Below are positions 40,086 to 48,376 of a DNA stretch of 64,000 nucleotides, piece after piece (the first letter of the stretch is position 1; every line of letters begins with the position of its first letter). The position numbers were made by a program, and so were the translations under genes. The notes under the pieces were generated by a model. The model was given only the letters and a program-made list of their open reading frames with translations, ran no database searches and was not told the DNA's origin. The stretch covers positions 248,001 through 312,000 of the forward strand of contig NZ_CP083582.1 of assembly GCF_020091585.1 (NCBI RefSeq). Reading direction: 5' to 3'. The DNA comes from Kovacikia minuta CCNUW1 (lineage in GTDB: Bacteria > Cyanobacteriota > Cyanobacteriia > Leptolyngbyales > Leptolyngbyaceae).

Positions 40086-41132
40086 CTACTGGTTTAAAGC
40101 ATCAAACTCTGGAATCACCGCACTTAAAAACTGATGCAATTGGTTGAACCGCTCTTTTTCCTCAGGGGTTCTTTCATTGCCCTTGCGTTTCAATTCAAAA
40201 TATCTTGCTGTTTGTTGCCCCAGTCGAATGGAACGGCCAAATTCTTTTAATGCATCAAAGAATCTGGAGTTGGTTCCCTTGTCACCCGGCAAAGGAAATC
40301 CATAGTTAATCTGAAAATCATCTAGAACCTTAGCAGCGACATCGGTGTTCAACTGATCAGGTGCTAAGATCACTTCTCTTTTGATCGTTAACACAATATA
40401 CGGACTCTCCGCATGATTAATCGTGCCATCAGATTTGAGCTTCAAGCTAGCAAAATTAATATCCTCGAAGAACAACACATACAATCCGGTCTGTAACGGT
40501 GCTTCACCGGGAATCGATGCTTTTTTGCCATCGGCTGGGAATAGGGCAAACTCTACTTCCTTCACCTCTCCTTTGATATTGAGTTGCTTATTGAAAATAT
40601 TATTGATGCCACTGATCACAACTTTCCCGATCGAGGTAAACGGTGCCAAAGAAGGAACCATCGATCCGACTAAATTCAAAATTTCATTCAATGACCGTTC
40701 TAAATCATCAACTCTTGTACCTCCCAATCCCTGACAGAAGGCATGGAAAGATAGAAATAATCTGGGTTTTTCCCCACCTGAAGCGTAGTCTTCAACCACT
40801 TCGACATTATCAGCCCAAAGATCTTTCAAATCAGAATCAATCGTTTCAATACTTTTGACCAGGTGTAGCTTTAAGGTTGGTTTTTCTACTTTCCCTAAAC
40901 CCACACTACTCAGCAGCACAAAATAATCATTACCAAACTCAGCCGCTCTATAATATTTTTTGTATTTATCAAACAGCGATCGAGAGACGGTATTAATTGA
41001 AACTGTGAAATCCTCCGCAGCCTTAATTACGGCTGTTTCATCTAGTTTGTAGGGATCAATTAAATCTGCTCCACTGTCAGGAATTTTTGCCAGATCAGCT
41101 GCTTCGATCGCAACTCTTGCCACTGTAACCAT
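40086..41132 (-). CDS. Uncharacterised 348-residue protein
   Basis: I do not recognise this protein. It has mixed alpha/beta composition: an N-terminal part with DPYKLDETAVIKAAEDFTVSINTVSRSLFDKYKKYYRAAEFG, a central hydrophobic helix LNEILNLVGSMVPSLAPFTSIGKVVISGINNIFNK, a strand-rich EVEFALFPADG...GLYVLFFEDINFASL, and a charged helical C-terminus. No signal peptide. AAGGAGG lies 8 bases before ATG 41132, one of the best ribosome sites in the window. It forms a probable operon with the downstream 98-residue gene. Confidence 0.7.
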   Translation of the reverse strand: MVTVARVAIEAADLAKIPDSGADLIDPYKLDETAVIKAAEDFTVSINTVSRSLFDKYKKYYRAAEFGNDYFVLLSSVGLGKVEKPTLKLHLVKSIETIDSDLKDLWADNVEVVEDYASGGEKPRLFLSFHAFCQGLGGTRVDDLERSLNEILNLVGSMVPSLAPFTSIGKVVISGINNIFNKQLNIKGEVKEVEFALFPADGKKASIPGEAPLQTGLYVLFFEDINFASLKLKSDGTINHAESPYIVLTIKREVILAPDQLNTDVAAKVLDDFQINYGFPLPGDKGTNSRFFDALKEFGRSIRLGQQTARYFELKRKGNERTPEEKERFNQLHQFLSAVIPEFDALNQ

Positions 41133-41184
41133 TGCGAACCTCCTTCATTCTTTTAACCCTGAACCTTAAAAGCAAGGCTGATAG

Positions 41185-41249
41185 AGAAACCGGGGTTCTG
41201 CGAAGAATTGAGGCTAAAGCGGTTAAGGCTAAAAAGAACCCCGGTTTCT
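41185..41249. repeat. Inverted repeat AGAAACCGGGGTTCT
   Basis: Perfect 15-bp arms (41185-41199, 41235-41249) and a 35-bp loop, between the catalase-related gene and the unknown gene. May act as an mRNA hairpin; part of the GAAACCGGGTTTC repeat class. Confidence 0.85.
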
Positions 41250-41287
41250 GGTACGCCTCCTGCCTCCTGAATTTTGCTGTAATCAAC

Positions 41288-42409
41288 TCAAGAAGCGCGA
41301 TCGTCCGCACTGACTAAATCAGGAGTAAACGATTGCACCGTCGGTTCCTGAACAGCAGTGTTTTGCTCCTGGTGCCGTTTTTCTGAGAGTGTCTGATAAA
41401 TGATTTTGCGAGCTGCGTTGATGCTACCAAGGGGTGCATGTTCCGGTAAAGAGTGCCAGGGAGTAAACGACAGATTCTCGCCAAACTTTGCCTGCTCACG
41501 AGAATCAAACACCTGACGGGGGATTCTAATTGTCGCCACTTTTTGCAAAGGCGACTCCTTCTCACTCCACTCCACCGTTGCATCGTCGATCGGCATTTTG
41601 ACCGGATCGGTTTGCCGCTGGATCAGAAAATCAAACGATGCATCTTGAGTTTTTAACTGCTCAACCAGCGCCGTATGCAAATAGTTTTCCGTTTTGCTGA
41701 TAGCGGGTGCAGTCTGAGCACCCGTCGGTTTTGCCGAAAACTTGATCGCTGTTGAACCCAACTGGTATGGAGTCGTACTCCAATACTGAGTATTCAGAGG
41801 GCTTGTAATCTTCTTCCGCATTGCCAGCAAGGTCTGAAATTCCCGCGTGTGCCACTTGAGCGGATTCACACTGGCAAAGAAAAACTGCTTCAGGGGCGGC
41901 TGACCGGAAGACTGAGCAAGCGCGTTGAAGAAAACAGCAGAATCTTGAGCATTCCGCAGAAAGAACACCGGATGATCCAGCAAGATAAAATCCTGCGTCT
42001 TTTCGTCTTTCTCATCCGGCAAAATCTTTTCGCCTTCGACACCCATCAGCTTAATCGCCATCCCATGAGCGCCTTTTTTGGTGTCGTCTTTCTCTCTGGC
42101 ATTCGAGAACCGAATCCATGCCGGAAAAGTTTTTCCCGGTTGTTGGAAAACCCCAACTTTCAGATCTTCCGGCAAGTTAGACTCAACCGTAAATTCTGCC
42201 CAGACATCCCCATGCCCTTTCGGATGCTGTCCGCGTAATCCTGGCTCTGCTGACTTCGCAACAGTTTCAGTAATGACTTGAGCAGCATCGTCAATCAATC
42301 CTGTTGCAGAATCACTGGTTGCCGCAACCGCAGGATTAGCGAATTGAGTGAAACCAATGAACAGAACCAAGCTGACCAATGCCAGCCATTTGCAAAATGC
42401 TAAACGCAT
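41288..42409 (-). CDS. Catalase-related haem protein, exported
   Basis: 373 residues from ATG 42409. Signal peptide (LALVSLVLFIGFTQFANPAVAA) then a short catalase fold: GLRGQHPKGHGDVWAEFTV with the distal His, PAWIRFSNA, HGMAIKLMG, TQDFILLDHPVFFLRNA, and SLPEHAPLGSINAARKIIYQT with the likely proximal Tyr haem ligand. This small-catalase clade includes peroxidase- and allene-oxide-synthase-like enzymes, so the substrate may be lipid hydroperoxide rather than H2O2. AAGGA precedes this ATG, supporting it over an in-frame start at 42475. Confidence 0.85.
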   Translation of the reverse strand: MRLAFCKWLALVSLVLFIGFTQFANPAVAATSDSATGLIDDAAQVITETVAKSAEPGLRGQHPKGHGDVWAEFTVESNLPEDLKVGVFQQPGKTFPAWIRFSNAREKDDTKKGAHGMAIKLMGVEGEKILPDEKDEKTQDFILLDHPVFFLRNAQDSAVFFNALAQSSGQPPLKQFFFASVNPLKWHTREFQTLLAMRKKITSPLNTQYWSTTPYQLGSTAIKFSAKPTGAQTAPAISKTENYLHTALVEQLKTQDASFDFLIQRQTDPVKMPIDDATVEWSEKESPLQKVATIRIPRQVFDSREQAKFGENLSFTPWHSLPEHAPLGSINAARKIIYQTLSEKRHQEQNTAVQEPTVQSFTPDLVSADDRAS

Positions 42410-42690
42410 AAATAGAGTCCTTGCTTCTTCCTTGATGAAATTGATAAAAATATCTGCATCCTCAGCGATTGCCAATTAACAAGGCTGGCAATTTTACAGG
42501 TGAGTAGCGATCGCTCTGCCCCTGGTGCAATTGCCGAATTTATTCAGCAAGAGGCTGAAGAAATTGGGCGAATTGAGTCATGAATGCGCTACTTTCAACT
42601 TCAGATCAGGTTCCCCTTCTCAATATGAAAAGTTTGAAATCATTTGACAGTACCCTGATGGGTACTTTTGCAATAGATACGTGCTGTTCG

Positions 42691-43107
42691 TCAAGTAATT
42701 GCTAGCAGCGCACCAATGATGATCTTCCAATCATGATTGACCTTACCCAGGGTGTAATTCAAGTCAAAGCGTTCCAGTTCGGAGTCATCTTTTTTGTACC
42801 GAATCACCGTGCCCGTGACGATCGCGAGATCATCTCGCAATTGTCTAACTTCTAGAGATTCAGTCTTGCCGTGATGGTAGCCACGCCATTTCAGCTGGAT
42901 CATGGCGATTTTGAATCCTACCCAGCCAATCATTTTGTTGGTGATTTTGACTGGTTTCTGTTCAGTGATCAGAATAGCGGGATACTGGTAAAACGGCAGG
43001 ATAACTGAAGGATCAAGCCTTTCAAAGGCTTCAGCATAGTCCAGAAAGGTTTTCAGGATAAGTGGATCAACAGTCATAGCTTTAGGTTCAGTGGAAATGT
43101 CATTCAT
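42691..43107 (-). CDS. NTF2-like / SnoaL-fold protein
   Basis: 138 residues fitting the cone-shaped NTF2/SnoaL fold: LKTFLDYAEAFERLDPSVILPFYQYPAILIT, then KMIGWVGFKIAMIQLKWRGY, LRDDLAIVTGTVIRYKKDDSELERFDLNYTLGKVNHDWKIIIGALL. Such domains bind small ligands or act as light enzymes; no catalytic dyad is obvious. It lies 18 bp downstream of the alpha/beta hydrolase and is probably co-transcribed. MTVDP ten residues in is an alternative start. Confidence 0.75.
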   Translation of the reverse strand: MNDISTEPKAMTVDPLILKTFLDYAEAFERLDPSVILPFYQYPAILITEQKPVKITNKMIGWVGFKIAMIQLKWRGYHHGKTESLEVRQLRDDLAIVTGTVIRYKKDDSELERFDLNYTLGKVNHDWKIIIGALLAIT

Positions 43108-43125
43108 CAGTCTGTACCTTGATGA

Positions 43126-43881
43126 TTATTTGAGAAAGTCAATGATAGCGGTAGCGGTAGCGTCAGGGTGACTAAAGCAGAAACCGTGACTGGCATCTGT
43201 AATTGTTACTTGTTGGGCACCCGGAATTTTTCGAGCCAGAAAATCGCTATTTTGAGGGAGAATGACTGGATCGCGATCGCCCGTAATCACCAGTGTGGGC
43301 GCTGTGATGTTACTGAGAAGATTACAGGTATCATGGCTGCGCATTGCATCGAATTGCCGTTTTAACGCTTCCCCTTGGCTATGAAATGGTGCAGTCGTTT
43401 GGATAAATTCTGTCAACTTGGGTTGATGACTGCTGATAAACCCTGGTGTAAAGAGCAGATCGAGGAGATTGCCCGTTAATAATCCACTGACATCACCAAA
43501 CTCGCTACAGGTACCACCCGCTGCGGTGCAACCAAGAATCAGTTTATCGAGTTTGTTGGCATGATTGAGGGCAAAGTGTTGGGCAATCATGCCGCCCATG
43601 CTGACACCAAAAACACTGGCTCTGGGTTCGCCCAAGGCATCGAGGAGATTGGCGGCATCCTCTGCCATCTGGGCGATCGTGTAGGGTTGGGTCGATCGAC
43701 TGGTTTCCCCTGCATCCCGGTTGTCAAACAAAATCACTTTGTAGTGTTTTGACAACAGTTCTGGGAGCGTTGTCCCCCAATCCAGCAGGCTGAAGCTGAG
43801 ACCGATAATCATCAAAAGTGGATCACCACTACCCTGAATTTGATAGTTAATATCCAGATTACCAACAGTAATTTGAGGCAT
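43126..43881 (-). CDS. Alpha/beta hydrolase
   Basis: 251 residues close to 3-oxoadipate enol-lactonase-type hydrolases. Nucleophile elbow GVSMGGMIAQHFAL (Ser ~95), acid VITGDRDPVILP (Asp ~200), and His in DASHGFCFSHPD (~230). The oxyanion region is MIIGLSFSLLDW. No signal peptide. Cytosolic ester or lactone hydrolysis is likely but the substrate is unknown. A 63/21-bp tandem repeat array lies directly upstream, between it and the pentapeptide gene. Confidence 0.88.
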   Translation of the reverse strand: MPQITVGNLDINYQIQGSGDPLLMIIGLSFSLLDWGTTLPELLSKHYKVILFDNRDAGETSRSTQPYTIAQMAEDAANLLDALGEPRASVFGVSMGGMIAQHFALNHANKLDKLILGCTAAGGTCSEFGDVSGLLTGNLLDLLFTPGFISSHQPKLTEFIQTTAPFHSQGEALKRQFDAMRSHDTCNLLSNITAPTLVITGDRDPVILPQNSDFLARKIPGAQQVTITDASHGFCFSHPDATATAIIDFLK

Positions 43882-43911
43882 ATTTTTTGTCTTTGAATAG
43901 CATGGAAATGA

Positions 43912-44121
43912 GTGCGTGAAACACTGGAATGAGAACTCAGTTACTTAAAATGTGAACTCATTTACTCAAAAGCAGTGCGTGAAATACTGAAACGAGAACT
44001 CATTTACTCAAAACCAGAACTTAATGACTGAAAAGCAGTGCGTGAAATACTGAAACGAGAACTCATTTACTTAAAATGTGAACTCAGATCCTTAGAAGTA
44101 GTACACAAAACATTGAAACGG
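43912..44121. repeat. 21-bp minisatellite, ten units in a 63-bp higher-order period
   Basis: Ten consecutive 21-bp units from 43912: GTGCGTGAAATACTGAAACG-type, GAACTCATTTACTCAAAA-type and GAACTTAATGACTGAAAAGC-type, repeated as a-b-c trios of 63 bp (43912, 43975, 44038) and a partial fourth. Units a2 and a3 are identical. Stop codons occur in every frame I checked, so it is non-coding. It sits between the alpha/beta hydrolase start and the upstream gene's stop. 21 bp is two helical turns, so a protein-binding array is possible. Confidence 0.92.
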
Positions 44122-44130
44122 GAGAGCAAA

Positions 44131-45129
44131 TCATTCTCTCTCTGTCGCTACTCTAGCGACGGGATGAGTTAGATCAGAAAGGGCAGTAGCGCTTAATCCT
44201 AACTGCACCCGAAAATCTTCGCTGTAAATTGCCTTTTCCCACTTCTCTGCCATTTTCACCTGATCAACGGTTAATCCTTTGACTGTTCTAAGATTAGCTT
44301 TGTTTAGAATAGCCCCATCCAATCGACATCCCTTTAAGTTGGCATAGGAAAGATCTGCTTTAAAGAAGTTAGTGCCTTGAAGATTAGCTCCGTAAAAGTT
44401 AGCACCAGAGAGGTTGGAATCATAGAAATAGGCATTGCGAAAATCGCCTTTTGCAAAGGAAACTCCTCTCAGGTCGTTATGATTGAGATGAAGGTGTGAT
44501 TCTTCAGGATCTAGCTCAAGGTTACGTTGTCCCAAAACAAGAACAGCAGCCTGCACATCTTTAGGGACATGGGACGGAAGCCTGCGTCCTGTGCTACCTT
44601 CTGGGCAAGGACACTGTTCTCGCAGGAAGAATGCCAGCATTTCCATAATAGTCCAGTGGTCTCTAGGGGAATCCTTCGCGAGCCTTGCCAAAGCATAGAT
44701 TGCTCCAACCCGGACTGCTAGTTGGTTATTCCCCAGTTGCTCGACAGCTGTAGAGAACCGGTCATTAATGATCTGTTCGCGAATAATCTCCATCTGGTCT
44801 TGTGCCAATTCGGTTTGACGATGGGCGATCGCCATTTGTCGCCGAGCCAGCACAATATTCCAGAAAACAGCAATTCCACCAATGCTGGTAGCAATCGTTT
44901 GGAGCAGTGTCACCCCCGCCTGTGCCCGTTCTTGCTTCTCAATGTTGTTCCAATTACCAAAGACATCCTCGGCTGTGGGAATCCCAATCATAATTAGCAA
45001 CGCGGTAGCAGCGGAGATAGCGATCGCACCCCCTATTTTCATTTCCAGGTCTTGCGCTGTGTGCCATAGTTGAGAAAGACGCGAACGGTTGGTAGTCATG
45101 TTTGCTTTTGAAAAATGAGGTTTAATCAT
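44131..45129 (-). CDS. Membrane-anchored pentapeptide-repeat protein
   Basis: 332 residues. Two membrane spans (IGGAIAISAATALLIMIGI; TLLQTIATSIGGIAVFWNIVLA), a Gln/Glu-rich coiled coil (RRQMAIAHRQTELAQDQMEIIREQI), a helical region ALYALARLAKDSPRDHWTIMEML, then ~10 pentapeptide repeats (LRGVSFAKGDFRNAYFYDSNLSGANFYGANLQGTNF, shown in part: DSNLSGANFYGANLQGTNF). This layout recurs in cyanobacteria; function unknown. ATG 45129 is six bases after the hydrolase stop; an internal ATG at 45099 is possible. Likely co-transcribed with the hydrolase upstream. Confidence 0.85.
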   Translation of the reverse strand: MIKPHFSKANMTTNRSRLSQLWHTAQDLEMKIGGAIAISAATALLIMIGIPTAEDVFGNWNNIEKQERAQAGVTLLQTIATSIGGIAVFWNIVLARRQMAIAHRQTELAQDQMEIIREQIINDRFSTAVEQLGNNQLAVRVGAIYALARLAKDSPRDHWTIMEMLAFFLREQCPCPEGSTGRRLPSHVPKDVQAAVLVLGQRNLELDPEESHLHLNHNDLRGVSFAKGDFRNAYFYDSNLSGANFYGANLQGTNFFKADLSYANLKGCRLDGAILNKANLRTVKGLTVDQVKMAEKWEKAIYSEDFRVQLGLSATALSDLTHPVARVATERE

Positions 45130-45135
45130 GGCAAT

Positions 45136-46077
45136 CTATCTACCAGGTTGAATCACCTCTGCAATTGTTTTTGCAACTTCTTTGCTTTTCCAATAGCTTC
45201 CATGAGCTTCTCCACCACTCAGCAGCGGTAGGAGACTCTGACTGAAGGGTTGCATTAAGGGGTTAGTGAGACTGATGATGTCTTCGATTTCAACTTTATT
45301 GCTAGACTCTCGTAGCAATAAAGGCATCACACCTTCTAAAGGGTAAGCGATGGGATCACCAGGATGAGCATAATTACGCCAGGGAAGGGGTTTACCTGTC
45401 GGTTTGTAAATAGATTCCAGCAGTTCCTTCAGTTTGGGAGTAAGGTTAAAGCTATGTCCGTCATTGAGGTTGATGAGACTGAAAAGAGAGATCGGTGAAC
45501 CCATCGTATGAATACTGCCGAGCGGAATACCATACGATTTATTATCTGCGGTTCCCAAACCAAAGAAGCCTGTCCGAATATTTTCCACAGTCTGCCGGAT
45601 TTCGAGATCGACATCGTTAGCCTCCCAACGAGGAGCAAACAAAACATCAAACAAGATCACGGTGCCCCAACTATGGGTGACTAGATGCAGGCGATCGCCT
45701 TGGCGTGGAGTTTTTAAATCTTCTAAAGTAACACCCATTTGACACAGTGCCTGATCTGCAATCTGACGAACAATTTGAGCGCTGACCCCCCGACTGAGAT
45801 AAAGAGCCGCATCCCCTACAAATGGCAAAATCTGTTCTGTGCGAAGGTTTTGAAACCAGAATTGAGTCCATTTCGGTGAAGCTTTCAGCCCTTTAAGAAG
45901 TTCATCGGTGCCTTTCGCGCTGACATCTCCCCAAAATAAATAAACGGGCTTCAAGGTTCTAGATGGATCATGGGTTGATGATTGAATGCGATCAAATAGG
46001 ATTTGAGCATTCTGGTGAAACACACTTTTTTCTCGTGTATTGACACCATGAATGAAAAAGATATAGTCGGTTGCCAT
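45136..46077 (-). CDS. Lipase-like alpha/beta hydrolase (HGVN type)
   Basis: 313 residues. Oxyanion motif FFIHGVNTREKS near residue 8, nucleophile elbow LHLVTHSWGTVILFD (Ser ~135), and His candidate in NYAHPGDPIAYPLEG (~245) or GEAHGSYWKS (~295). Such HGVN hydrolases are usually cytosolic lipase/esterase-like and some act as toxic effectors in defence systems; that role is speculation here. GAGG precedes ATG 46077. It is followed after 6 bp by the membrane pentapeptide gene, suggesting a functional pair. Confidence 0.78.
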   Translation of the reverse strand: MATDYIFFIHGVNTREKSVFHQNAQILFDRIQSSTHDPSRTLKPVYLFWGDVSAKGTDELLKGLKASPKWTQFWFQNLRTEQILPFVGDAALYLSRGVSAQIVRQIADQALCQMGVTLEDLKTPRQGDRLHLVTHSWGTVILFDVLFAPRWEANDVDLEIRQTVENIRTGFFGLGTADNKSYGIPLGSIHTMGSPISLFSLINLNDGHSFNLTPKLKELLESIYKPTGKPLPWRNYAHPGDPIAYPLEGVMPLLLRESSNKVEIEDIISLTNPLMQPFSQSLLPLLSGGEAHGSYWKSKEVAKTIAEVIQPGR

Positions 46078-46121
46078 GTGAGTGACCTCGAATAGATTCT
46101 TCGTTGTGACATTGAGATGCT

Positions 46122-46787
46122 TTAGCTGCGTTGCAAGGGATAGGTTACGCCATTGACGATCACTGCGGTGCCTGGAAACAGTTGATAGTTAATGGTTGGT
46201 GAGGGTGCGCCACCGCTGCTTGCTGGGTGAGTTGTACCAACTGGAACACCGATGGCTTTGGCACAGGCAACGCTAATTTCACCCAAATGATTAGATGGAC
46301 CTACGTCAGCAACCACCGCTACGACGCTCTTTCCTGTAAGAGAATTGGTTACGATACAACGGCAGCCAAGCACAATTCCAACAACACCCTGCACGATCAT
46401 TGGCGGCACAGCAATGAAAGGAACCGTTGCAGCATCAACATATTTGAATGGTGAAGAGTTTGGCAAAGGGTTTCCGCTTTGATCGAACAAGTGCAAGGAT
46501 GTAGCGGAAACATAAGCTCCAGGGCACGGATCAGTGGATTGCTGAACGATCGGCGTTCCTGTCACATCATCGTTATCGGTGACAACCCCAAACCAATTGC
46601 CAGGACCGCCAGCATTTGCAAGCAAATCCAAGGTTCCTCCAGGATAAGATGCTGGTGCATAGCAGGGGAGGTCACCGAATTGACCATTTGCGCCATCTCC
46701 ATCAAGCGTTGCCCCAGCGGAGAATGTTACACTGCCATCAGCGTGTTCGATAATGTTATTGCCGTTAATCGTACCGATCGTTGTCAT
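46122..46787 (-). CDS. GH75-like chitosanase-type domain protein
   Basis: 221 residues without signal peptide. Motifs recall glycoside hydrolase family 75: GTPIVQQSTDPCPGAYVSATSLH, FIAVPPMIVQGVVGIVLG, and VVADVGPSNHLGEISVACAKAIGVP, where the Asp of ADVGP and the Glu of LGE are the expected catalytic acids. GH75 cuts chitosan-type glucosamine polymers; related proteins occur in phage and bacterial lysis loci. Cysteine-rich (CYAP, CPGAY, GCRCIV, SVACAK). AGGA lies before ATG 46787. First wall-active gene after the hydrolase pair. Confidence 0.7.
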   Translation of the reverse strand: MTTIGTINGNNIIEHADGSVTFSAGATLDGDGANGQFGDLPCYAPASYPGGTLDLLANAGGPGNWFGVVTDNDDVTGTPIVQQSTDPCPGAYVSATSLHLFDQSGNPLPNSSPFKYVDAATVPFIAVPPMIVQGVVGIVLGCRCIVTNSLTGKSVVAVVADVGPSNHLGEISVACAKAIGVPVGTTHPASSGGAPSPTINYQLFPGTAVIVNGVTYPLQRS

Positions 46788-46951
46788 CTTTGTTGATCCT
46801 GTAGATGGTTAGGTGTTCAGTGACATTGAAGAGTAAAGCTAATGACAATAGGCAATGGAATCGAATCGTATTGAACGAGCGATCTCAACTCTTCTCAGTT
46901 AAATTCTGAGAGAGTTGACCATTGCCTACTCCACTAACTCATGAGGTTGGA

Positions 46952-47197
46952 TTATCTATTGCTACTCACATTGAAGTCTTTAGCAGTGATACCCAATCCA
47001 GCCAATCCTCCCAATGTGATGTATTTACACACTTGAACAATGAATGCATTCTCTCCGCCAAATGTTTGTGGCGAAAATGAGACAAAACCACTAAATGCGA
47101 TAACAATGCCGATCACTGTTGTTTTCCAACTTTTAACGACTGCTTGTTTTACAGGTGAATCATTGGAGTTATTACCTGAAATAGGAGACTGTGCCAT
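46952..47197 (-). CDS. Small holin-like membrane protein
   Basis: 81 residues with two hydrophobic segments (TTVIGIVIAFSGFVSFSP and FIVQVCKYITLGGLAGLGITAKD) and a polar N-terminus. Size, topology and the GLAGLGITAKD ending resemble small phage-type holins or membrane proteins that sit next to lysins. Strong AAGGAG ribosome site 9 bases before ATG. It lies between the GH75-like and CHAP genes, consistent with an export or lysis partner. No family assigned with certainty. Confidence 0.68.
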   Translation of the reverse strand: MAQSPISGNNSNDSPVKQAVVKSWKTTVIGIVIAFSGFVSFSPQTFGGENAFIVQVCKYITLGGLAGLGITAKDFNVSSNR

Positions 47198-47269
47198 AAG
47201 AAATTACTCCTTGGAGTGCTAAAAATGACGTGAGTTTTATGAGCGCGATCGCTCAGTTGTTAGATATGA

Positions 47270-47318
47270 ATGAACGATCGCTCCTCCCAAACCGTAGAGC
47301 CGAGGAGCGATCGCTCAT
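47270..47318. terminator. HIP1-containing hairpin
   Basis: CGATCGCTCCTC (47275-47286) pairs with GAGGAGCGATCG (47302-47313). It lies downstream of the CHAP gene and upstream of the holin-like gene, so it could attenuate read-through. Several CGATCGC copies cluster in 47240-47390. Confidence 0.55.
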
Positions 47319-47389
47319 TCTCTTTAGCTAAGTCCGCTATAAATTGGGTTTTGCAAACTCAACTCATACTGCGAGAGGGGCGATCGCTC

Positions 47390-48139
47390 TTATGGCGTAA
47401 TTGGTGCCGTCCAAGCAGCATCCCAAGATTCAGGTCCCAAAATTCCATCCACTTCTAGTCCTTTTTCCTCTTGAAATTTTTTGAGAACCTCGAAACAACG
47501 CTGATCAAAGATGCCTGTATCTCCTTTACCACTAGGACCTCCTGAACCAAGTTTCCAACCTCTACTGATCATTTGTTGTTGCCATTTGACAACATCGTTT
47601 CTACTAACAGACGGGGAAGTAAGTGTAATGTAGTATCCTGGCCAACCAGGGAATATGGAGGAATTATCTACCGTTGAGAAAGTCGAGTACGTCGGTCTAC
47701 CAAAGCCTAGTTGAACGCTCTTTCCACGGGTACGACGCATCACCTTTCCACCATTTCCCTCATTTCCAATATCAGTGTTTCCTTCGATAGATACTACAGA
47801 ACCATCGGCATTAATTGACTCCACTATTCCAACGTGGTCAGCAATACCATCCCCAGACCAGTTGTAGAAAACCACATCACCAACTTGCGGAGTATTGAAC
47901 CATCGTCTTTGGTCTTTGAACCAATCAACACCAAACGGACAGTATGCAAATCCTTTTTCTGTTGTAATGGGCAAACGTAGTCCGGCAACAGAAAAGCAAT
48001 ACGAAACGAAGATGGCACACCAGGGCACACCATTCATTCCATACCATGCTCCAAATTTATTCATATTACTGTCAGGTGGTGACTCTGTAATTCCAATCTG
48101 ACGAGCAGCTATTGAGAGTACATCTTGTGGGGTAGTCAT
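47390..48139 (-). CDS. CHAP endopeptidase with peptidoglycan-binding domain
   Basis: 249 residues from ATG 48139. CHAP domain: MNGVPWCAIFVSYCFSVAGL has the catalytic Cys, DHVGIVESINADGSVVSIEGNT the His and a following Glu/Asn. A C-terminal PG_binding_1 domain follows: RNDVVKWQQQMISRGWKLG...DQRCFEVLKKFQEEKGLEVDGILGPESWDAAW. This is an endolysin-like amidase or endopeptidase. No signal peptide, so release would need lysis or a holin. It shares the PG-binding module with the GH19 protein encoded upstream. Confidence 0.88.
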   Translation of the reverse strand: MTTPQDVLSIAARQIGITESPPDSNMNKFGAWYGMNGVPWCAIFVSYCFSVAGLRLPITTEKGFAYCPFGVDWFKDQRRWFNTPQVGDVVFYNWSGDGIADHVGIVESINADGSVVSIEGNTDIGNEGNGGKVMRRTRGKSVQLGFGRPTYSTFSTVDNSSIFPGWPGYYITLTSPSVSRNDVVKWQQQMISRGWKLGSGGPSGKGDTGIFDQRCFEVLKKFQEEKGLEVDGILGPESWDAAWTAPITP

Positions 48140-48376
48140 TCTACTTATCCTGTTATTAGGGGATCGATGAAGCACCTTTGTACACAAAGTTTTAGGTCAA
48201 AAGACTAGTTGCTTATAGACCAAGTGTGTAATATACAAAGATGGTTTTAGAAAGCTGTTGCTGCTACAATCTTCTTCAAGTATCAACGTATCAACGGAAC
48301 GTAAGCGACAATAGCTATCTTTTAGTTCAAATCTTTCTTTCAGCATTGAAATAAATACTGGCAAATTTAGCCTACT

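Noticed and set aside
43912-44121. CRISPR array
   Set aside because: Units are contiguous 21-mers without unique spacers, the sequence is not dyad-symmetric like a CRISPR repeat, and no cas gene is near.
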